Below, in pieces: positions 7,427 through 15,165 of a stretch of DNA of 64,000 bases (its first letter is position 1; each line of letters opens with the position of its first letter). A program made the translations under genes and the position numbers. Source of the DNA: Bacillus sp. FJAT-28004 (lineage in GTDB: Bacteria; Bacillota; Bacilli; Paenibacillales; Paenibacillaceae); the NCBI RefSeq assembly GCF_001280845.1, contig NZ_LGHP01000002.1, forward strand, positions 985,613 through 1,049,612, given 5' to 3'. A model generated the notes under the pieces. It was given only the letters and a program-made list of their open reading frames with translations. It had not been told where the DNA came from and ran no database searches.

Positions 7427-8852
7427 ATACGTGGTTACCATCCTCTCTAGCAGGTATTCGGATCGTGACCGTCGTTCCTTTACCCAGCTCGCTTTCAATA
7501 TCGATTAATTCATTTACACCATAAAATAATTGAAGACGCTTAAACACATTTTTTGTGCCAAGGCCAGTTGATTGTTCTGTGAATGCGCCAGATTCCATTC
7601 GCAACAACGATTGTCGAACCTCATCAGTCATTCCGCTGCCGTTATCGGATATTGAGATGTGTATATTATTCTGATCATGCTTTATTTCAAGACGGATAAT
7701 CGCACCTTTCTCCATACGTTCAATGCCATGCACAAAAGCATTCTCTACGATAGGTTGAAGTGTGAGCGCTGGTATGTGATATTTCATCGCAGATGGATCG
7801 ATATCCTTCACGAGCTGAATGCGGTCGCGAAAGCGCGCTTGCTGAAGGGTGAAGTATTCTTCGACATGAGCAACTTCGTCCCTGAGCGTGACCGCATGAT
7901 CTAGATTGCGTAAGTTATATCTTAATAAATTTGACATCGAGACGATCAGATCGCTTGTTTTCTCGGCTCCTTCAATAAGTGCCAGCTTGGATAACACATT
8001 GAGCGTATTAAAGAGAAAATGTGGATTAATTTGGCTTTGCAACGCCTGAAGCTCTAATTCCTTGACGAGTCGATCCTTCTCCAAGCTTTCTTTTTCCTTC
8101 TCCATTAATCCGAGGAGATCGCTCGACATTTGCTCGAATGCGCCTGATAACACGCCAAGCTCATCCTTGGCTTGCTGCTGGTTTGAACTTTGCAGTAAGT
8201 GACCCTTTGATATCTGCTTTGCACGTGAAACGAGACTGCTTACAGGTCCGGTAATGCTGCGTGATATCCATATGGCAAGTAAAATGCTTAGCAGGGTGTT
8301 GGTTATGAAGACGGCGGCTCCGAGCAGGTACATGCGCTTATTTTCAGCTTGGATCTGTTCATAGATAGGTTCATAGATGTTTAATTCCATTTCGACCAGC
8401 TGTTGACTGTCCTCTCGAATGAAGTTTGCTGTCCTTTCGGCATTTTCGTAATGGATTAGCGAAGCTTTTGAACTCTCGGCTGAGACGGCAGTTAAAGCGG
8501 ATTGCTGCTGCTGTAAGAAAGTATCTAGCATATGGGTATAGCTCGTTATGGTAGATGAGCGAGTGGAAGCCTCCGAATGAACTTGGAGCTTTAGGCGCAT
8601 TTCCTTTAGCTCAATCAGATTTTGTTCATACAGCTCATAATTAATGTCACCAGGATTAAGTAAATAGTTATATAGCGCACTTAAATTGTTTTCAACAGAC
8701 TTGGATGACTGGTTGTACAAGAGGATCCGATCCATCATTTGATTATAGCTTTGCTGAACCATGTTTCCACTTTGAAATAAAAAGAAGGTAATCAAATTAA
8801 CGAGCAGAACGAGCAATGGTATGAAGATGAGCAGCTTAGTACGAATGGTCAT
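7401..8852 (-). CDS. Sensor histidine kinase, YesM/LytS type
   Basis: A 483-residue membrane kinase. Helix 1 is at about 6-27 and helix 2 at about 175-198, flanking a roughly 145-residue extracytoplasmic helical region. Then come a HAMP segment, the His_kinase motif LQSQINPHFLFNTL with phospho-His278, and a HATPase domain with an N box (NAFVHGIE) and DNGSGM. The short external region without a PAS or Cache domain fits a kinase that listens to a partner protein. The gene overlaps the upstream sugar-binding protein gene by 4 bases (ATGA) and the downstream regulator gene by 26, so all three are translationally coupled. Closest described arrangement: XylFII-LytS-YesN of Clostridium beijerinckii, a D-xylose sensor. 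Confidence 0.9.
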   Translation of the reverse strand: MTIRTKLLIFIPLLVLLVNLITFFLFQSGNMVQQSYNQMMDRILLYNQSSKSVENNLSALYNYLLNPGDINYELYEQNLIELKEMRLKLQVHSEASTRSSTITSYTHMLDTFLQQQQSALTAVSAESSKASLIHYENAERTANFIREDSQQLVEMELNIYEPIYEQIQAENKRMYLLGAAVFITNTLLSILLAIWISRSITGPVSSLVSRAKQISKGHLLQSSNQQQAKDELGVLSGAFEQMSSDLLGLMEKEKESLEKDRLVKELELQALQSQINPHFLFNTLNVLSKLALIEGAEKTSDLIVSMSNLLRYNLRNLDHAVTLRDEVAHVEEYFTLQQARFRDRIQLVKDIDPSAMKYHIPALTLQPIVENAFVHGIERMEKGAIIRLEIKHDQNNIHISISDNGSGMTDEVRQSLLRMESGAFTEQSTGLGTKNVFKRLQLFYGVNELIDIESELGKGTTVTIRIPAREDGNHVYVPTVNRR

Positions 8853-9847
8853 GGGCTCTTTTCTCCACTTTCTGGATTTAAGGTTTGCTGGCCCTGGACA
8901 GTTGTTTTTGTAAAATGCTGCTCGGAAAGCACCTTGCCATGGAGGTAATCATTCAGCTGCGAAATGGCTTCATTGCCCATGTCGTAAGGCTGCTGGACGA
9001 TGGTAGAATGAATGATTCCACTGCGGATAAGCTCTAATGTTTCATCTAACGCATCAAATGCAAATATTTGCAAGCCTTTTGGCCGAATGCTCTTGACAGC
9101 CTCCGAAATGCCTATCGCATCGAGTGCGCTTAAGCCAACCATTACATTCAGCTGCGGATATTGATTCAGCAGCTCCTCCGTTTCTCCTGCAGCCTGAAGA
9201 CGTGAAATATTCGAGGAGCGAACCTCAACAAGGGTTAGTTCGGGATAACGTGAGATTACCTCTCGCAATCCTGCTAACCGCAGCTGTTGATTTGGCGCTT
9301 GCTCGTTTCCGATTAAAGCGGCGATTTGCCCACGATTTCCGGTTGATTTCGCAACCAATTCACCCATAACTTTGCCAGCATCCAAATTGTTTGTGCCGAC
9401 ATAAGAGAGCCGTCGACTGTTCGGAGCATCCGTATCGATCGTAATGACAGGAATACCGTAGTTTATAGCTTTATCGATCAATGCAGTATACTGGGGGTCG
9501 CTTAGCCCTTGCACGAGCAGTGCATCAGCTTTGGCTGCGATAGCTTTCTCTAGCAGCTTGATTTGCTCCGCCGGATTAATACGGAATGGTCCTGTATATT
9601 CAAGCTCCATCCCATATACAGCCGCTGCATCTTTTGCGCCTCGTTCAATCGATCGCCAATAAGGATTATCGATCTCTTGTGAAATGAGAACAACATGATA
9701 AGGAGGTTTCGGGTTGACCTCGCTTGTGAGAATAGGCTGCAACAGCGCTCTTATTCGCAGCGTAGAGAGAAAGAAGCTTAGCAGCAAGCTGGAGAATACG
9801 ATAAACAGAATGGTTATGCCAATGTTCCATTTTCGATTGGACATCAT
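8849..9847 (-). CDS. Membrane-anchored periplasmic-type sugar-binding sensor protein
   Basis: A 332-residue protein with an uncleaved-looking N-terminal membrane helix (about 9-30, no lipobox Cys) and a type I periplasmic binding fold (Peripla_BP_4: LISQEIDNPYWRSIERGAKDAA, LVQGLSDPQYTALIDKA, GIPVITIDTDAP, YVGTNNLDAGKVMGE). This is the ribose/xylose-binding family, but here it is not followed by transporter genes. It is the first gene of an operon with a YesM-like kinase and YesN-like regulator. I infer that it binds a sugar outside the cell and signals through the kinase, as XylFII does for LytS. Its start follows an AAGGGAG site at 6-7 bases. The ligand is not determinable; pentose or galactoside are plausible. 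Confidence 0.85.
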   Translation of the reverse strand: MMSNRKWNIGITILFIVFSSLLLSFFLSTLRIRALLQPILTSEVNPKPPYHVVLISQEIDNPYWRSIERGAKDAAAVYGMELEYTGPFRINPAEQIKLLEKAIAAKADALLVQGLSDPQYTALIDKAINYGIPVITIDTDAPNSRRLSYVGTNNLDAGKVMGELVAKSTGNRGQIAALIGNEQAPNQQLRLAGLREVISRYPELTLVEVRSSNISRLQAAGETEELLNQYPQLNVMVGLSALDAIGISEAVKSIRPKGLQIFAFDALDETLELIRSGIIHSTIVQQPYDMGNEAISQLNDYLHGKVLSEQHFTKTTVQGQQTLNPESGEKSP

Positions 9848-9881
9848 ACAACTCCCTTACAGCGTCCATTGATATCGGATT

Positions 9882-9908
9882 ATTATACAAGAACAAATGA
9901 ATAATCAA
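9882..9908 (-). promoter_or_regulatory. Candidate promoter of the sugar-sensing operon
   Basis: On the minus strand TATAAT (9882-9887) is preceded by TTGATT (9903-9908) with a short 15-base spacer. The start codon is 35 bases downstream. Confidence 0.4.
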
Positions 9909-9931
9909 AAGTTGCTGCGGCATAGAAGGAT

Positions 9932-9968
9932 ATTGTAACTATACAATTTATAAGTAAATCATTATAAT
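9932..9968 (+). promoter_or_regulatory. Promoter of the fused permease with overlapping inverted repeat
   Basis: TATACA (9940-9945), a 17-base spacer and TATAAT (9963-9968). A perfect 6-4-6 inverted repeat ATTGTA-ACTA-TACAAT (9932-9947) covers the -35 box and could be an operator. The permease start is 36 bases after the -10 box, with a GAAAGGGG ribosome site. Confidence 0.5.
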
Positions 9969-10003
9969 TTAGTAAAAATTAGGAAACTGGAAAGGGGTAC
10001 ATC

Positions 10004-11731
10004 ATGGAGCATCAACCGCCGTCTACTCAAAGCAAGCTGCATAACCATTCGACTGATCCGGCCAGCCTGCCACAGAGAATATGGAAATTCAAGCTGCACT
10101 ATCTGATCGTTATTCCTGCTCTCATGCTTATTTTTATATTTAAGCTGCTTCCATTTGCAAACGGTATAATGATGTCTTTCGTCGATTACAAAGTTTTTGT
10201 TGGCTTATTTGAGAGCACGTGGGTGGGCTTTAATCATTTTGCCCAATTATTTGACGATGAGATCTTTCGAAGGACGATTGTAAATACATTTGTCATAAAA
10301 GCGGGTTATATATTAGTTAGCGGTTGTATAGCATTCCTCTTGGCGCTTGCTCTGAGCAGTATTCGCTACAAGCTGTTGAGAGAGCTGTTCTCGTCTTTAT
10401 TTCTTGTTCCTTTCTTTATTCCTTCTTTTGTTTTTGCGTTCATATTTGTTTATATACTGTCGGAAAGTACATCCCCATTTATAACCTCGGGGACACTAAT
10501 CTTGGCAGATGCATCGTACATTCGTCCTACAATCGTGTTTATTGAAGTGTTGAAAACATGTGGTATTCCTATCGTCATTGCTCTAGCAGCAATTGCATCA
10601 AAGCATGCCTCAGTGAAAAGACAAAACAGTGAGCTTAAGAGCAGCATTAGCTACAGTGCGATGAATGTGATTCCAGCGCTTAAAGCAGTTGCTGCCTTTA
10701 TGGTATTGCAGCTGTCTGCTATCATGTCCACTGATTATGAGCTAATCAGGAGTTTATTGAATCCATTGGTATCCGTGACAGGAGAGACGCTTGATTCCTA
10801 TATCTTTAAACTCGGCTTTTTAATGATGAACGTAAGTCCTTCCGCCGCAGCTGGTGTTTTTCAATTTGTTGTTCAACTACTTTTTACGATCATCGCTTAT
10901 TTCATTGTGAAAAAATTGTTTTTGAAACAATTATTTAGTGAACACACAGATGCTGTTATTAAAACAGCGAATAAAGGAAGAAGCTTAATCGGGATTGTAA
11001 CAGCATGCCTTTACTCGATAGCTGTTCTATTTTCACTATATATGTTGTTCATCTACCCGTTTACGGGAGCGCGAGAAGCAGGGCAATCGGTGTGGAACTT
11101 CATATCCTTCTGGAATGTATTTTCCTATACAGTTATCAATTTTGTTGCTGTCATTATCTTTTTGTTGATGACCGTAACCCTTGCATATCCGCTAACAGTC
11201 AAACATTTGCCTGGACGCAGCCTATATAAGCTGTTTCTTCTTATTGTGATTTCGATGGGAAGCGGAATGATTAATGAGTATATATTCATACGGAACTTAG
11301 AGTTGGTCAATACGATTTTTCCGCAAATGTTTTTAGGATTTTTTAATCTAGCTGCGGTATTTGTTCTCAAAAGTATTTTCAACGGAAGGCATGCTGATTT
11401 GAAGGCTCAAGCCGAGGCGTCGGAAAAAGGTGAATTGCATACGTTCTTTACGCTCTTTATTCCGAAAATATGGAAGCCGCTGCTTGCGCTTGGGGTGCTT
11501 CAATTTGTGGCACTTTGGAACTCTTATTTACCATCATTCATCTATACCTCTCAACTCGAAAAGCAATCACCGATCATGAAATTAGTACAGTTAGCGAGTT
11601 CAGGCGAAATGGACAGCACATTAATGCTGCAGCTCGGCGCATTGTTAAGCTTGCCTTCGGTAATTTTATTTCTTGTATTTCGGAAATGGCTGACGTCCGA
11701 GGTGTTTATCGGACAGATAAGAAAACTTTAG
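10004..11731 (+). CDS. Fused two-domain ABC sugar permease (LplB-like + LplC/YtcP-like halves)
   Basis: A 575-residue integral membrane protein that joins, in one chain, two permeases normally made separately. Residues about 25-300 resemble the LplB type (LLPFANGIMMSFVDYK, a WVGFNHFAQLF segment, then ELIRSLLNPL and SYIFKLGF near the end). Residues about 320-575 resemble the LplC/YtcP type (FIRNLELVNTIFPQ, FIPKIWKPLLALGVLQFVALWNSYLPSFIY). The EAA loop, which docks the ATPase, is not recognisable in the first half (Lys- and Ser-rich stretch around 200-225) and is degenerate in the second. No binding lipoprotein or ATPase gene is nearby. It is divergent from the sensor operon and upstream of the GH2 gene, suggesting uptake or sensing of the same glycoside. 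It could be a transporter using a remote ATPase, or a degraded or repurposed permease. Confidence 0.8.
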   Translation: MEHQPPSTQSKLHNHSTDPASLPQRIWKFKLHYLIVIPALMLIFIFKLLPFANGIMMSFVDYKVFVGLFESTWVGFNHFAQLFDDEIFRRTIVNTFVIKAGYILVSGCIAFLLALALSSIRYKLLRELFSSLFLVPFFIPSFVFAFIFVYILSESTSPFITSGTLILADASYIRPTIVFIEVLKTCGIPIVIALAAIASKHASVKRQNSELKSSISYSAMNVIPALKAVAAFMVLQLSAIMSTDYELIRSLLNPLVSVTGETLDSYIFKLGFLMMNVSPSAAAGVFQFVVQLLFTIIAYFIVKKLFLKQLFSEHTDAVIKTANKGRSLIGIVTACLYSIAVLFSLYMLFIYPFTGAREAGQSVWNFISFWNVFSYTVINFVAVIIFLLMTVTLAYPLTVKHLPGRSLYKLFLLIVISMGSGMINEYIFIRNLELVNTIFPQMFLGFFNLAAVFVLKSIFNGRHADLKAQAEASEKGELHTFFTLFIPKIWKPLLALGVLQFVALWNSYLPSFIYTSQLEKQSPIMKLVQLASSGEMDSTLMLQLGALLSLPSVILFLVFRKWLTSEVFIGQIRKL

Positions 11732-11742
11732 AATCATGCTTA

Positions 11743-11779
11743 AAGGGAGCTGTGCTGAGGCCAGCTTCTTTATTTTGTT
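11743..11779 (+). terminator. Intrinsic terminator after the fused permease
   Basis: A 10-bp stem with two G-U pairs (11743-11752 with 11762-11771), a 9-base loop and a T-rich tail. Confidence 0.65.
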
Positions 11780-11860
11780 TTAATTCATGTTTCCTCATGC
11801 ATTAGAGTAACTTAACAGTTAATCATATAACGGATAATTGAGGTGTTTTTAAAGTAATGG

Positions 11861-11890
11861 TTGACAAACGAGTTAATGAAGACGTATTCT
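11861..11890 (+). promoter_or_regulatory. Promoter of the GH2 gene
   Basis: TTGACA (11861-11866), an 18-base spacer and TATTCT (11885-11890), about 97 bases before the GH2 start codon. The leader is AT-rich with no obvious structured RNA. Confidence 0.5.
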
Positions 11891-11986
11891 TGTTACGAAA
11901 TGGTTGTCATTTCAGTTTATTATTAACTTTATAATTAATCTTAATGAACGAAACCAAAATATCAAATGGAGAGGCAGTGATTAATA

Positions 11987-14743
11987 ATGGCTTTAAATAC
12001 GGTACATGCTTCACAGGTCAACATTCCCCGGGCTGAGTTTCCTCGGCCAGATTGGCAACGCTCGGAATGGTTGAATTTGAATGGCACCTGGTCATTTGAA
12101 TTTGATCACGAGAACCGTGGCCTAAGTGCAGATTGGCAGAAGTCGAAGGGGCAATCCTTGAACGCGGAAATAACAGTTCCTTTCTCATGGTCAAGTCCTT
12201 TGTCGGGAATCGGAAGCAATGACAAAGGAATCGCTTGGTACGATAAGGAAGTGGAATGGACACCAGCTCTAGCTGATGCTAGAGTATTCCTTCGTTTTGG
12301 TGCGGTCGATTTTAAGTCCGACGTTTGGGTAAATGGGATCTCAATGGGTTCGCATGAAGGCGGTTACGGCAATTTTGAATTCGATGTAACAGATGTATGG
12401 TTAGTAAATAGCACGAACTCGATTACGGTTCGTGTTGAAGACTTTGATCATTCTTTCCAAGGCCGCGGTAAGCAAGGTTATGGAGAAATTCGGGGCATTT
12501 GGCAGCCTGTATGGCTCGAGGCTCGTCCACAAAACTATGTTCAGGATTCGAAGTTTAATACGAAATTGGATGGGACCGTTCAAGTAACGACAAGAGTTAT
12601 GGCAAGCAGTGCAGGTCATGCGCAGCTTTCCTTCTCATTTGCAGAGGGTGAAGTATCACATCAATTCGAAGCCGAGCTGACAGAAGGAAACAATACGATC
12701 AGCACTTCATTTGTTGTCGCAGACCCAAAGCTGTGGAGCCCAGAATCGCCTTTCTTATATGAAGGCGAAGTGTCCTTGTCCAGCAATGGTCAGACAGATG
12801 CCATCAGCACTTATTTCGGTATTCGTGAAATTTCAACTGCAATCGTTGGCGATCGAAACTATCGCTGGATAACGCTGAATAGCAAGCCTGTTTATTTGAA
12901 TGGAACATTAGACCAATCCTTCCATCAAACCGGATTTTTCACCTATCCATCCGATCAAGAGATGTTTGATGAAATTTTTCTTTTGAAACGTTTAGGATTG
13001 AATTTCGTTCGGATTCACATTAAACCAGAAGAGCCGCGCAAGCTGTACTGGGCTGACAAACTTGGAATCCTCGTGATGGAGGATATGCCATGTTTTTGGG
13101 GAGACCCGGATGAGCAGGCAAGACTTGCTTACGAGAGTGAAGCGCGTGAAATTATAGATCGTGACTACAATCACCCGTCTATTTTCTCTTGGGTCATGTT
13201 TAATGAGACATGGGGCTTGAAGACGGAAAGTGAATCCGCTTCCCTCACAACAGACGCTGCACATCCGCAAAATTATTTGCCGCAAACGCAGGAGTGGGTA
13301 CGCTCAATCTATCAATGGGCCAAACAGGTTGATCCAACCCGGATTGTAGAAGATAATTCTCCATGTAACTATGATCATGTGGAATCGGATATTAACACTT
13401 GGCATTTCTATATCAATGGTTACAATGAGCTCCGCAACCATGTAACGGAGGTCGTTGATAAAACGTTCGTAGGCTCTACATTTAACTATACTGCTGGCAA
13501 CGTGCAATCGGATGCTCCTCTAATGAATAGCGAATGCGGCAATGTATGGGGGATCGAAGGCGGAGCAGGAGATAGTGACTTAGCGTGGCATTACAGGTAT
13601 ATGATGAATGAGTTCCGCCGTCATGATAAAATGTGCGGTTTTGTATTTACAGAGTTTCGTGATGTTGTAAATGAATTTAACGGTTATTACCGCTTGGACG
13701 GCACCGACAAACATTTTGGTTACGAGTGGTTCGTTCCAGGCATGACGATTGCAGATTTGCATTCACCTGATTTTATCGTCATCGATGCACCTCCTTGTCA
13801 AACACTGGATAAAGGTGTTTCTGTTACCTTAGATCTACTGCGTTCTAGCTTCTCGGATCGTTACCATGGTCAATCGCTTCAGCTGGCATGGGAGCTGTCC
13901 TATGACAATTTAGGTGAGCGTGTCGTCGTACAATCAGGAATTGAAGCTGTGGACTGGAACGGATATGGCGTGAGCGCATTGCAGCCACTTACCTTAAAGA
14001 TGCCTCAACAAGATGCTGTTGCGGTGTTTGCGGTACGTCTATTTTCTTCCGATAACAAAACGATTACACGCAACTTCGTTACGTTCGATGTTCGCAGCGG
14101 CCAAACAAATGGAAAATATGAGGTCGACGGCCAAATTATAAGCGTGCCGGTTGCAAGCTTCGTTGGTAGCGAATGGCCGCATAGCTGGAATTCGTTGCAG
14201 GATCATAAAGTGAATGGCGGTATAGCGGGTCAATTTACGTATGATGTGCAGCTTCCGTCCATTTCGGAGCAAACGATGATTTATGATATCGAGCTGTTTT
14301 TTGAAGCGGGCTCCAAGCGTCTGCTAAAACGCGATCTTGAGGAAAGCGTTCAGAAAAAGCTGGACATCTCCTTTATGCATGGTGCGCTTTCTGATCCGGA
14401 GTACAACATGAATTCTTATTTTATGACGGATTCGGATCGCCATGAAGCTAAGCTGAACGTCCTCATTGACGGACAGCTGGTTGACACGATTGTACTGACA
14501 GATGATCCAGCGGATAGCCGCGGCGTTCTGTCATGGCACTATCAAGCGGTTTCCAACAAGCTGGAGGATGCAGGATCATACGGCTACCTCTGCAAAATCA
14601 TTCTGCCGAGCTCTCTTACGGCAAAGCTGAACAAAAACCGCAGCTTTAAGCTTCAGTTAGAAGTTGAGCAGGGCGGGTTGACGCTTTACGGACGCAATGC
14701 CGGTCGTTATCCGATCGATATTATCGTTCACCACAAAGGTTAA
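11987..14743 (+). CDS. Glycoside hydrolase family 2 enzyme (beta-galactosidase/glucuronidase-like)
   Basis: A 918-residue retaining beta-glycosidase without signal peptide, so cytoplasmic. Domain order: a jelly-roll sugar-binding domain (about 15-185, with the FDWVNG-like strand DVWVNG and YGNFEFDVTD), an immunoglobulin-like domain (about 190-290), the TIM barrel (about 295-600) and roughly 300 residues of extra beta-rich C-terminus. The general acid/base is Glu407 in MFNETWG and the nucleophile Glu516 in NSECG; both are preserved. The length and C-terminal extension differ from E. coli LacZ and from short GusA forms, so substrate (beta-galactoside, glucuronide, mannoside or other) is open. 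The start has a GGAGAGGCAGTG site. Its location next to a sugar-sensing operon suggests it hydrolyses an imported glycoside. Confidence 0.88.
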   Translation: MALNTVHASQVNIPRAEFPRPDWQRSEWLNLNGTWSFEFDHENRGLSADWQKSKGQSLNAEITVPFSWSSPLSGIGSNDKGIAWYDKEVEWTPALADARVFLRFGAVDFKSDVWVNGISMGSHEGGYGNFEFDVTDVWLVNSTNSITVRVEDFDHSFQGRGKQGYGEIRGIWQPVWLEARPQNYVQDSKFNTKLDGTVQVTTRVMASSAGHAQLSFSFAEGEVSHQFEAELTEGNNTISTSFVVADPKLWSPESPFLYEGEVSLSSNGQTDAISTYFGIREISTAIVGDRNYRWITLNSKPVYLNGTLDQSFHQTGFFTYPSDQEMFDEIFLLKRLGLNFVRIHIKPEEPRKLYWADKLGILVMEDMPCFWGDPDEQARLAYESEAREIIDRDYNHPSIFSWVMFNETWGLKTESESASLTTDAAHPQNYLPQTQEWVRSIYQWAKQVDPTRIVEDNSPCNYDHVESDINTWHFYINGYNELRNHVTEVVDKTFVGSTFNYTAGNVQSDAPLMNSECGNVWGIEGGAGDSDLAWHYRYMMNEFRRHDKMCGFVFTEFRDVVNEFNGYYRLDGTDKHFGYEWFVPGMTIADLHSPDFIVIDAPPCQTLDKGVSVTLDLLRSSFSDRYHGQSLQLAWELSYDNLGERVVVQSGIEAVDWNGYGVSALQPLTLKMPQQDAVAVFAVRLFSSDNKTITRNFVTFDVRSGQTNGKYEVDGQIISVPVASFVGSEWPHSWNSLQDHKVNGGIAGQFTYDVQLPSISEQTMIYDIELFFEAGSKRLLKRDLEESVQKKLDISFMHGALSDPEYNMNSYFMTDSDRHEAKLNVLIDGQLVDTIVLTDDPADSRGVLSWHYQAVSNKLEDAGSYGYLCKIILPSSLTAKLNKNRSFKLQLEVEQGGLTLYGRNAGRYPIDIIVHHKG

Positions 14744-14825
14744 TTCATCCCATATGAACCGTCATTTGCTACTCCTTCCATGATGATTTATGATAAGAAA
14801 AGTTACGAATTTGTTAACGGATCTG

Positions 14826-14856
14826 TTGAAAATAATCAAATTGGATCTTGTAAAAT
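14826..14856 (+). promoter_or_regulatory. Weak promoter of the 39-residue peptide gene
   Basis: TTGAAA (14826-14831) and TAAAAT (14851-14856) with a long 19-base spacer, 33 bases before the small ORF. Confidence 0.35.
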
Positions 14857-14888
14857 AGAGGGAGTAGACGAAGAGGGGGTATATATAG

Positions 14889-15008
14889 ATGAACGTTCCT
14901 GCAGGTGTTTGGATTTTTTCGGGTATTATCGTTGTATTGCTCACATGGTTGACACTATGGGTCACGAAGAAAGCCTATTCGAAAAAATGGGATGAATCGG
15001 ATCATTAG
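14889..15008 (+). CDS. 39-residue single-pass membrane peptide
   Basis: A short ORF with a strong GAGGGGG ribosome site 9-10 bases upstream of ATG and its own downstream terminator. The peptide begins MNVPAGVWIF, has one hydrophobic helix of about 20 residues (7-26, GVWIF...LLTWLTLWV), and ends in a basic-then-acidic tail (TKKAYSKKWDESDH). The positive-inside rule predicts the C-terminus in the cytoplasm. I do not recognise the family; its shape resembles the many small Bacillales membrane peptides such as YtzI. It is a stand-alone gene with a weak promoter match upstream. Confidence 0.6.
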   Translation: MNVPAGVWIFSGIIVVLLTWLTLWVTKKAYSKKWDESDH

Positions 15009-15048
15009 TTTTAATGATAAACTAATATTAGTTATGGATAAATCAAAT

Positions 15049-15088
15049 GAAAGACTCTTTGGCTAAGTTGCTGAAGAGTCTTTATTTA
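15049..15088 (+). terminator. Intrinsic terminator after the small membrane peptide
   Basis: A 10-bp stem AAAGACTCTT/AAGAGTCTTT (15050-15059 with 15074-15083) with a 14-base loop and a T-rich tail. Confidence 0.75.
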
Positions 15089-15165
15089 TGTCTGGAGGAG
15101 GTTATATAATAACTTTGGGAATTCGTGTATAATGTGGGTATTATTTTTGAAGGGGATGCCATTCA

